Position numbers and translations under genes: made by a program
NCBI RefSeq assembly: GCF_037975245.1
Contig: NC_092568.1
Span: 24,411,501 to 24,475,500, forward strand
DNA length: 64,000 nucleotides
Direction: 5' to 3'
DNA from: Apostichopus japonicus
Lineage: Eukaryota > Echinodermata > Holothuroidea > Aspidochirotida > Stichopodidae
The notes under the pieces: generated by a model
Seen by the model: only the letters and a program-made list of their open reading frames with translations
The model's database searches: none
What the model was told of the DNA's origin: nothing
Part shown: piece after piece, positions 14,101 to 26,100 of the stretch
Numbering within the stretch: the stretch's first letter is position 1
Layout of the letters: each line of letters begins with the position of its first letter

Positions 14101-17100
14101 AACCAAACATTTTCTTTTTTGCTTGTTTCCTCCCAAAATAAGCACATTTTTTCTAATGTGACCTTTGACCTTTTGACCTTGGTTTCAGATGTAGTTTAAT
14201 CTCCTGATTCCAAAAATCAAAACGACAAGTCTGTACAACCATCCTAACTCCGACCGAAAAACTTTGACCCCATATCACTTCGCACATAAAGGTCACACGG
14301 GGTCAACCTATTGACATTTATGATCAGAAGGTACCTTTGACATCTGAAAATAGCATCAAAACTGTAAAAATCCCCCAAAACACGTAAAGGTCACCAGAGG
14401 TCAAATTGAGGTCAAGGGTCACCCAGATGCGGGTCGACAATTGGATAACATTGAAGCAACTCCCAACCCTAACGGACATTTCGTTCTCACGTTATCGCAA
14501 AAATACTAGTTTTTTATCATTAATTGACCTTTGTTGACCTTCGATCACATTACCGTTATGTTTGGAAACAATCCCTTACCCCATTCACAACTACTCCCAA
14601 AATATCAACCATGTCGGACCCTGTCAATGGGAGTTATTGCTGTTTTTAATATATTGGTTTTTGGCATCTAACTGACCTTTGGTGACCTTTACGGGCACCA
14701 AAAACAATAGGGATCTTCCTCTCACTATGGGCTATCCACCCAACAAGTTTGATCATGATACATCATTTCCTTATTGAGATATCGTGTACACAAGCCAAGC
14801 GTCACATACACACACACACACACATACACACACACACACACACGCCAAGTTGAACGCATAGGTTCCTTGCTTTGCAAAAAGCAAGGAACCAAAAATGAAC
14901 TTGGAGAATTCAAGAGTTTTGAAAGCTGATATTGTAAGAAATCAAGTCTGCAATTCACACAAGGGTTCTGCTTGATACACAACATTTGATAAAAAGAAGA
15001 AAAAAACAAATGTGGTTGGTTAATACTATCAACACACCATAAATAACAGTGGGATAGTAGTGATCTAGGCATACTAAAATAAAATTAAAAATATAATCTT
15101 CCCCTCTTTTATGGAAAAGGATTGGTACTACAAATACTCTAAGAAAGCTGGGAATTTGTTAGTCTTTAACATCGAGAACACAGTTAAATACAAACTTGCA
15201 ACATCTCTGCAAGACTTGGATAATAGTATCCCTTTACAGATCCACAATATTACGGATCTTGGAAGTTGTTGCCTATACTTCAATCAAGTGGAACTTTCCT
15301 TGAATTTTGAATCTGATATGAATTCTAAGCTAATGCCTGGTCAGCTTTCTCCATATGTTTAGTATACATCTGATTAACAGTATCTCAACATAAGTGCCAT
15401 TTATTTCCATGGTACCTACAAAATGGCATCTTTACTTTCAATGAACGTTCACCATATTATTGAATTGTTCTATGTCATACCTTGGTGTGGGGATCTGCAA
15501 AAATCCTTCTAAGTGCATCGGTCTCTGGACTCCGTACATCTCTCGTTGATAGTGCAATCTATACAAGAATAAAGCATATTCAGTTTTAGTACATACCAGT
15601 GTGTAGTTAGTACAAACCAATGTGTAGTACATACCAACCTGTATTTAGTACATACCAAGACCTAAATAGTACCAATGTGTAACAAAGAAGCCCTTTCATG
15701 ATCCTACCTACACATGTCCCATGTGAAAATGCTGTTGACATAAATTCAATGGTAAAAAGTTGTCTAAAACGTTTCCCTGTACTTGAAGCATGAGGAAAAA
15801 ACTAATTTAATAAAGTGAGTCATCAGACAACCTTGACTATATGGAATTGGATGTAATTTTGGTAATCCCTCTTTTGCCTTCTTTTATTGCCTAGCCCAAC
15901 CCCTACCCCTGCATAATATCAAACCTACTGTTGACGTTTCCAGGAAGTTGTGAAGAGTACTTCCATGTTATTACCATTCTGATTTCTGGGGTTAGTTATT
16001 GAAGCAGCAAGTAGTCAAGAACAGCAGAACAGTAAGAAAAAGATTTTTTTGCCAACTCTGAAATGGATATACTTTCCCTAAATTTCCTCCAAGAGAGTCA
16101 CATTGTAAAGTAACACAGGTATCAACTTGTACCAATATTCTGAAACGATTCTCAGCCAAACATACAATACCAACATTTCTTGGAAATCTTTTGTATTAAG
16201 TTCAAGCGAGGCCAGCAAACAACACTTCTGTACTTAGAGTGCAGTGACGGTATCTTTGAGAATCGGTGTTTGAAACCGGTAATTCTACAGAGAAATTTAA
16301 TACAGTAAAGTCGCTGAAAAATACAAGATATTGCACCATAATAATGCAACAACAAAGTGAAAGATACAAGTTAAAGATCAAAGCCTTTAGGCTAAGATCA
16401 AAGTCTTTGGGCAAAAGGAAAATTTATGCTGCTTAATCCGCATTTCTGCAATGGCACACGACTAAATATCACCAGGAGGTACTATTGGACACTTGATAGC
16501 CTGTAATTGTATACACCGCTGTGACTTTAACCTGATAATAACATACTGTACCTTCTCTCTTCAAAAACCAAAATATTTATCAAACATGATTTTGGTCAGA
16601 ACAGAAACATCTTTCATCACAAGCCTAGGAAAACCCTCCAGGGACATTAATTACAGTCTTACTCTAGCTGACACATAAGTTCATTTGATCTGACCCACAT
16701 AACATCACCCCCCCTGCCCACCCCCCCCCCAAAAAAAAGAAGGAAAAAACCATGTTAACATTCTTCAAGAGCAACATATCAGCAAGTCATCCTTTATAGG
16801 GAGGATGTCATCATCAATGCTACTCTAAACATGGTTCACCTGCCCTGAAGGTACATTCAATCTAAACAAAACATGACGATGGAAGATCACCTCAGCCACG
16901 GATGAAGGAGAGATATTCTTAAAAGTAGACCTTAATCCATGCTGCTCTAATTACTTCCAGATAAATGTACTTAATACTATTATAATACCCTAACGAATGA
17001 AGAAGAGCTGCCCTTGTTTTGATCTAGTTCATCAAATTAATGAACACGGCCAGGAGGAAGAAAGGTTACGCTTGTAACCATGGCAATATGTCTGCTGGCA

Positions 17101-20100
17101 TAACATTACAAAGTCAACATTTTCTTCGGGTAATGTTGAGCAATATCTTAGACTTTTATGTTTGTCATTTTATTTGTGTTGATGTGAACATCTAAAATGA
17201 ATTGTGAAGGTTCCCCTGATGTACCGAATCTAAAAGAATTGCTTTCCAAGAAAGTGATAATTCAGTGAGGTTGCAGTAGGTCAGTCTTCGGTGACCTCTT
17301 TATTAGTTGTGGACACATATTTATGTACAGGACAAGAATGCAAGCTTCCTTAAAAAGTGCCAAGTAGTACAATCATCGCAAATCCCTCCCCCCAAAAAAA
17401 ACTTTCAGTGACCGAAGATATTTAAGATATTTCGATACATTTTCATAAGGAATCGATCCCAATCTACCTTAGCAAATTTCATTTCCAGTACTGAAGAAGA
17501 GGAAGTGAACAATTTTGAAAATCTTCCGATATGCGTTTGCATGTGATTAAACTATGAAAGTGTCCAGGCAATGTAATAAGTTTTCAAATCACAATCATTC
17601 TTTATAGTTGCTCCCCGATGAATTGGTCATTTTGCTGTCTCATGTTAGATAATAAGAAGCACCTTTGGTAAATTTTGCTGGAAACTAATGACCAAAGTCA
17701 AAAAGAGTACTTTGAGGCATGCAGAGGTGGCTTGAACCGACGACACTGAAACTATATTGTCGGTTTAAAACATGCCAAAGTAAGATTTGGGAGGTAGGTT
17801 TGAACAAACTGATAAGGATTCAAAATTACATAAAATAACAACTTTTCAACCATTAAAAAAAAAAATCAAATCAATAAAATACTGTAGGTACCTCAGCTGC
17901 CAATAATTCAGCGTTTGTTGCTTCGGGGAGTGGGAGGGGTTCCTGCTGATGTACCTCTGCCACCTGGTTGTGCAGACTAAGAGCCTGCTGGAAGTCTGAG
18001 TTGTGGAAGAGTTGCTTCAAAAACTGGATGTCTTCTCTGTCTTCGTGGTCGTTTAATTTACTCTGGATTTCCTCTAAACACGAGAATAATTCCTGGACGT
18101 CTGCAAACGAGGGAATATGAGTGTCAATGGTACAAAAGTGTTCGCATCACTGACGACGCGATACAAAACAGAAACGATAGCAGATATAACGTTCAAACAT
18201 ACATGTATGTAAACAGGGCAGTCACACACCTTGAATGGAAAAGAAAACATGAACAGCTAGCTAGCACAGGTCTACAAATGTTCAAATTATTATTGAATGT
18301 ATGAACAGTAAGTAATAACCCCCCCCCCTCACCCCACTCCCCCATTCTAATATATATGGAACAACCCATCATCATATAAACGAAGGCACGTTTACATAAA
18401 TTAACAACCTCCTAATATTAATATTAATGACCTTTAATTGACTGAAGTTGATAATTTCCTTCCACTAGAAGTCAACTTGACACTGGTTGCCCTTTCAAGA
18501 AGCCTAAGAAACGTTTACAATCAGTAATAGTTCGCAAGGTTGAAAAGTAACAAATTTATTCCATTTCTCCTTCTTTTTCCTGACGAGTCTGTACCTGTAT
18601 AAAAACGGGTATTTCCCTGTTTTTTGACCTGTTTATCCAGCTCACTTATCTGATACTCATTAATAAACGTTTGTAAGCACAAAACATTAAATACGATAAA
18701 CATGAAACTGACCTTCAGTAAGTAGGAAGCTGATCTTAAGGAAGTATGAAACTGATCTATAAGAAGTGTGATCTTCTATTTACGTTGAGTTGACACAAAT
18801 GTTATCTTACCCACTGGTTTGTTGCTATTTGTATAATCTTGAGATGAAGTTGCCTTCTCTTCAAAAAGTGGTTTATTGCTAACTGGCTGTAATAATGGTG
18901 TATTCTGACTATTACTATGGCTTGAATTCTGCAAGAACAAAAAAAAAAAAAAAAAAAAAAAAAAATTAGGAAAAGCTGGTAATAAATCTCAATGCTATAA
19001 GTTAACACTATCATTACAGCATGCAAGATTGGTACATTTGAAATCTCTTCAGCACCATACAGTTTAATTGAGATATGAATGGAGCAATAGCAATATCAAT
19101 ACTGACAACTGTTGCTCAGATACTGTACGTCCAAAAATATTTGATCATACCAAAGTAAACAAAACTGTCAGTTAATAATCAATGCAAGTACAATTGTCAC
19201 AGCTGTCTAAAGATTGAACATGGAAACTGACAATATGATGTGAACTGTCATATGACAACAATTCATGTTACTAAAGCTGCCTCATCCTCACCTCCCCCAT
19301 CCCCCCACCCCCTGCTCCACCCCTAAATAAATTGTAGACATTTGATATTCTACCTTCATTGCACTTCATTTGCTGCCTGATTAAGGGGACTATACATTCT
19401 ATTGCAGCCTTTAACTTGTCAGATAGCATGCACCCAACTATCCCCTCATTAAGGAGTTGTTTACCACATCCACCAAATATTACTCAAAACCAATCTTCAT
19501 TTTTTGGGGGCACCTGGTTTACAAACATTAACTGGGAAGTGGTAAGCAAGTAATTTATGATGCCTTTTTGATTTTCAAAATTTTGTAAATCAAGATCAGT
19601 TTGTATTTAAACTAATCATAATGAAATAGCAAATTTGAAAATTCTTACATCACTTTTAGTCAAAGTAATGTAACATCTAACTTTGCCAAAAAATTAACCA
19701 AAAAAAACAATAAAAGGAGCTGCTTTTAAACCAACATAGGTATATAACTACATCCAGAATCTACCGATACCCATCATCAACCTAAATAATGAATGAGTTG
19801 ACTGTAAATAGGCCATCCACTATAAACCTCACCAAGAGGTACTTTCCCTCTACACCAAAATTTGAGTATAAATATAGAAGAATGAGAAAATGTTTTAGGA
19901 CAGTTCAAAGACAGTTTCCAAGAATGAAGATGAGATTTTGAAAGCCACCTTTTCTCAGCGCTACTGAACTAATAAAGTAGACTTGTTGGTACCTTCTCTG
20001 TTCAAACTTTTCTCATAAAAATATGAAAGACATTTTGACCCATCATTGGTCAATGACTGTCATTGTTAAATGGCATGGCGATAAAGGTACTACAGGTAGC

Positions 20101-23100
20101 ATCTAACCAATACCCTCCCCCCTTTGTATACTACTTTCTTGAATCTTGAGTAGTATATACAACTTGGAAACTACTTCACTTGAGTAGACACTGGAAGCCT
20201 TTATCATACAGCACAGTTGAAAAGACTGCTTTGGATGTATAGAACAGAATCTATCTATGGGTATTGAAAGGTTTTCTCCATTTGTAGAGCGGTGACCTTT
20301 GCCCCGCCCCTCTGACCCTACCACACAATGATAACATCTTCTGGCCTGATCCTTACTAACCTTAACAGATTGCTCTAAACTCTTTTCATAGCTCAGTAGG
20401 TTTTGACAAGATAAATACTACAGCACACCAGATACAGTATTAACTATTAAAGTTCCGTGTACTTGTGTAGATAGATCTGTTCAGCCTGCTCAATAGGACA
20501 GTACTATGAGAGAGAGCGAGATACTCGTACTGTGGTCTTGCAGAATTGTTCAGTTGAGTAATTCAATTGAAATAACCCGGGAAAAATCTGAGAAAAAAAA
20601 CCCCTCAGTAGCATTTGGTGAATAACAGCAAACGTTTGGCTCTAAAGTACTATATTTGACAAGCGGTATAAACTGTTGCTCTGTTTAACACTATAGATTA
20701 TAAAGCAGGCATTCAGTATCTTCAGTTGGGACTGAGTTAAAGGTTTGAAGAATCGATGCACTTTGCACAAATTCAACCACTTCTTTGTCAGCCCCATACA
20801 CATGCATCATAATACGGTAGGAGCCTAATCAATGACACATATCAGCAGTTTGATCCAAAGCTCTAAACTTTTGATATTCATCATCAAAACACAGATGCCC
20901 TTTCCACCTCCCCCCTGCCACCTCCCATTCCCATGACTGGTTTCAACCACATGTTTTATCCGTGTGACATTACTTCCATTATTTTTCGAGACATTGGGAT
21001 GCGTTCATTTTGGTGTTGCCTCAAGTTCTCACAAAATACAAGGTTAACAGGTACTAAGCCACGTCCGTCCCTACTCCTGTATCGAGGTATAAATGGACCA
21101 TTCTTTTGGCAGGTTGTCAAAGTAATCCTCCATGAAAAAAAAAATTAATTCTAAGCCAAAAAGCATTGTAATTTTTGTTTCCCTGCCTTACACAAAGCAG
21201 CATTCCATAAATTGCTCATAGCTGCTTAAAAGTATAAGATCTGGTTTGAGACCCACCTATTTGTAGTGAGCCTTAAATTTAAGCCCACCAACCCAAGTTT
21301 AACAGCTCACATCCCCAACGATGATTCTATCTTCCATGACGTGAAAACAGCCTTTAAGTTTTCGAAACAAATATACCAGTTGCAAGAGGTTGTATGATAT
21401 ACGGTCTGGCTCATACAGTAGTTCCTTACCTTGGTAAAGTTGTTTACTTTGAAGTGGTTATTTTCCTTTGGTTTTCCTACTTTATTAGCTTCACCATTCG
21501 TATGGTTGTTGGGTATTGTCTCGATCCCATTGACCCTGGTGGGTCCATTCATGGTGGCTTGACCGTTGACTCCGTGGTAATTATTTGGAGGGTTTTTCAT
21601 TCCGCTAGCTGCCACAAAGTTAGCGGGACAGTCCACTGCCACCTCCCTCACGGGCCGCCTGGAAGGAGTCTTTTCGGGGGTCACCGCTGCCATGTTTGCA
21701 TTGTTCGAAGTCATCCGATCAGACTCCTGGGCAGCTTTTCTCGCTTGGGATGGTGATTGGCTACTCTCTTGAAGAAGATCGTCAAAATTTATAGCGGGCA
21801 AATTTGACGACGTTACAACATTCTGTCTCACGGATTGCTCTCTTACAAATTCTGAGGTATCTGGGTCAGACGACTGGTGGCTGGAATCGATAGAAAAAGT
21901 CTCTAAATCAGAAAAATGCAGATCTGGGCCGTCTCCTCCAACTGTCGCTACCATCTGATCCCCTGGCGGATCGTCAATCCTAAACGTATCCTGGGGGAAG
22001 AGTTGACTCAGCCGCTCCTGAATGTTTACCGTGCTGTCCCGTTTCACCACCTGAACTGATTCAGCCAGTGGTTCCTCCTCGTACGGGGGGGCATGTAAAG
22101 AAGGATCGTTTGTTGCCGTAAGTAACCCCTCTTCTAAATCAGCATGCACTCGCAATGGAGAAGCCTCAAGGACCGGTTCTCCATGCTCCACAACAAACTC
22201 TTCCTTTTCAACATGACCGTTTGTTTCTGGAATGTGGATCTCTTTATTGTTCGTATACGTGGCTAGATCGATAGCTTCCACGTTCTTCTGCGACGCTATT
22301 CCGTTCAGTTTAGCCTTGGCCTGTTCTTCGTTAGCTACCACGTAGGCTTCCTTTAATCTATGGTTCTCTAGATCTGAAATCAAGGACAGTAATAGGGATA
22401 TTTAAGAATTGATGACACAAAGATATTAAATTTTAGCTAACAATAGATATTTGTAGGTCGTTCAAACAGGTAGACATTTCCTTGGTCAAAAACATAGGAC
22501 AAAAGAGATCTTGTGTGACAAAACATTTAATTATATCTGAAGAGAAAGAAAGTCTACAGCAAAATGCATCCTGATACTTTCATACACTTATTATCTGAGT
22601 TAGCAGTCAGGTAATCAGTATTCACAACTCAGGCAATGCCACATTATACATTATAGGAGTGGTAGATCTATGGCTGGCCATTTCTGGACAGAAATAGCTT
22701 CCTGATGTTCACTTTCAATAAGGCTGACAATTGTCATCAGGTGACCTGTACTGGTCAGATACAGTAAGCTTCAATATTACTGTACATGTATGTACCAATG
22801 AATGAAATGAGTTTCCGCGTTTACTAGCCAATATCACAGTTAAGTGTATACTGTTCAAACACACATGCATACACAATTGGTTTTCAACTGTTCTAGGTAA
22901 AACCACAGAAGTTAATGTACAACAAAGTAAAAATAAAGGTTGAACAGTTTAACATTTAAAATGAATTTAGGGATATAACAAGCTCATAAATAAACCATGC
23001 TAAAGCTCACAGTTAGATAAAAAATTAGACACCAAGTGGAATAGTTGCATCACGATTAAATGGTAGACAAGTATGATGGACTCCTTTAAGGAAAAGCATT

Positions 23101-26100
23101 CTAATCTAGAGGACATCGTCAAAACAATCAAATGCTAAAGATGGAAACAGGAGAGAAAACTTTGCAAGTTTGTTACATGTGACAATAAACGATGTTCCTT
23201 TTCTCTCGTTCCTTCTTCTCTTATGGCATTGGCCTAACCCTTACCCTGACTCTGTCCTCATCTTTGTGTATCATGCACCTGTAACGTACTATTTCTAGCT
23301 AATATATAATAACAGTAAATCTCGAAGCTTGAGGCAGAAATGGCATTGATTTTTCAACAACAAAAAGGGGGGGAAAATGCAGAAGGTTGTCGGTAGTTAC
23401 GCATGAATCAATCACTGGCCCTAAATGACTGCGATTAATCTGAGGGAGAAGAGGTGAAAACGGCATACTCTGTCATCTTTCAACGAGAAACGGTCGTCAA
23501 GTTTCCATTACATGAACAAGATCTGGCACGTAATACTGCTAATAATAGCAGAGCAACCATTAACGGTTAAACTCATGAATTCTCTGCGATTATATGATGA
23601 CACTTCTTAGTTCTTACAGACAAGAGAGAATGACGTCAAGTATTCCGGATCTAATTCTATTCAAAGTCGGCAGAAAAGGCTCTTGATGGAAAGAAGGGAC
23701 AAAAACAAGTTCTGGAGAGAAACATTTGACAGCAACTAATGGAACTTAACATTTTCCAGACACAAACATGCCTTTAAAAAAAGTTAAAACGGATTTTCAA
23801 AACTATCTGTTAGGAATTCCTTCACATTCCCCACCAAATCGTAAACAGACTGTTTCGGCAATGGAGGTGATGACCTCCATGACCTTCAAGGTCACAATGT
23901 TAAGCACAATGTCACAGGCCAGCTTTTGATTTTTTTTTTTAAATTCCAAACTTGACTCTATTACGAAACATGAGAATACATTTCTCTTTATACTGCATTC
24001 CAGATCCCTTTCCCCCCCCCGCATTCCCATAGTTGACCCTAGGGGACCCAGGGGTTGTAGCTCTATCTCAACCCCCTCCCCCTCCCCCCCTTGTTAATCC
24101 TGACTATGCCTGACTATAAATATTTTGTAAAATGGTATGAACTCAGCAGACTTTCAAGACAAGAAAGACTGATTCACCTGATGACACTGTAAGGTCTATG
24201 ACTCTCTGCTCATTAGAACTAAGCTTTCACCATGTAGTAGTATTTACTTAGTAAAACCTCATAATATTCATTCCACAAATTCCAGCACATCTGAGTCCAT
24301 GTTGAGGCATACTTGAGATGTCTATTCCAGCAGGGAGCAATTTAAACCACTGATTGTCAGAGCCAGTTAAATTCAGAGTGGTCCGAGATCTCCAGAACTT
24401 ACACAATGACAGATGGAAAAAGCTCCAGTAACATTCCTAAAGGTTATCTGACTCATATTTGACTTCAGGAAGAGGTTATTTTACAAGTTGTAGACAGACT
24501 TATTGTACAGGGAAAGTGTGTCAGAAATAACATCACTTTAAATACAGTATGTTTGTATGTAAATCACATAGACCTGTTTGACAATATTCCACTTACCATC
24601 AGATTCTCTCTAGATAGTACAAATATTATAATATATGCAAGCTACCAAGTACAGTATATCTGGTCGCCTATTTGTGTCTCTATGTTAGTGAGTCAATAAA
24701 GTCACTAAAGTGTCCAATACCCAATTTTCGCCCTCCTTGTTGGTACACCACATATTATCTGAAATTACTATTCCAAAGTAACTGTGGAAGTGTGTTACAA
24801 ATAACATCACTGTTAATACAGTGTTTTCTATGTAAACAAACTACATAGACCAGTTTGACGATATTCCACTTGTAAGGTCCATTAGGACTCACTCCATTAC
24901 AAATACTACTTTATTCTATATATGCAAACTACCAAGTATATATATCTACAGTATGTTGGTGAGTCAATGCAGTCACTGCAGTGTCCCATCCCCATTTCCG
25001 TCCTACTTGTTACTACACCACATCATCTGAAATAGCTATTCCAAAGTAAGCGGGACTTCCCACTAATATATATCACTGTTGTTGTGCCACAGGGCCCGGG
25101 GCCTTAGCTACTGTAATGATATTTTACTTCAATACCTTCTTAGTTGAGGGTTATTTGAAGGTTTTAATAACAAACCTATAATATCGATGTCTTAATAATT
25201 TGATGATTCCTAACAGCGGTTTGGTAAACTCACATAAACAGATTGCATTTTCAGTTAAAACCTCATCTTTCCTTTTAAAACAATTTTGAGTATCATACTA
25301 TCAGAATGTGGTAATTGCAAATTCCAGCCAAAGTGGAGCTTTCAAGTATATTGATGTATCTGAAGTAAATTTTTTCCACTTTAAATCAACTGATCTAAAT
25401 TTAATTCACAACATGAATGAATTAACTGGTATAAAATTTCAAGACTGTACAATGCTAGTCACAATTCTTGGCATATTCAATGATGATTATATAGTAACCG
25501 TTAGCCAAAAAACCTAAATATATAGAAGAAACAACTGCTGGCACAAAATCTCATCAAAAACCTGAAAACTTTCCTGTATCATCCCTTTAATCCTTTAATT
25601 CGCTGAAATACCTTGGAACAAGGTTCATTTTGGTAATTACCTTGCTACTTAAGTATTTGGCTTGTATAGCTTGTTTTCTTGAGTCAAATGTAATTTCCCA
25701 ATCGATTACAAAAACAAACAACGGGGAAATAGCTTCAACATCAACTTGAAATGTATCAATTAGTGATTAAATGCCATGAAAAAGTAACTTTGTATTGTTG
25801 TTGCATCCCCACCCCCCCCCCTTATTTTTCCTGTTAAAACATGTATGCTTGGATTAAGATTCCTACTAAATCAGTGACTGTTAATGGGTACAGAAGAGTA
25901 GGAGCATTCTCTGTACTGCATGGCAACATCACATTATGTCAAACCAGGAGAAGCTACACTGCCCCCCCCCCACCTCCCCATGAAACAACAAAGTAGGATA
26001 TATCCCTTCCTATGAAGCCAGTGAGGCACTGAGGGCAGTGGCATTAGAAGTAATAAAACCTATCATCTGGGAGGTTGTGTGGGTTACATCCTTGCCGGCC

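Larger units (their letters stand above)
12240..14890. mobile_element. Repeat element with 12-bp inverted ends and tandem AGGTCA-rich units
   Basis: It is bounded by GGTTCCTTGCTT at 12240-12251 and its exact inverse AAGCAAGGAACC at 14879-14890. Inside are tandem units; the marker TGACCTTTGGTGACC or a close variant occurs at 12774, 13172, 13571, 13866, 14159 (divergent), 14525 and 14673. That gives unit lengths of roughly 295, 370 and 400 bp. Units share TAAGTTTGAAAATATTCCCC and CTTTGACCTCATATAACTT. No transposase reading frame is seen, so it would be non-autonomous. Target-site duplications were not identified. Confidence 0.7.
10579..15480 (-). other. Intron 8, holding the AGGTCA-rich element
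   Basis: 4.9 kb. It carries the candidate terminal exon at 11136-11207 and the 12240-14890 repeat element. The stretch at about 11208-12239 shows nothing recognisable. Confidence 0.85.

Noticed and set aside
18521-18703. Minus-strand open stretch with [14 protein letters not shown], considered as an ECR2-like exon
   Set aside because: No acceptor/donor pair gives the phase 1/1 fit needed between exons 6 and 7, and the ECR2 pattern is absent.
21394-21756. 120-codon plus-strand frame
   Set aside because: Antisense to exon 5.
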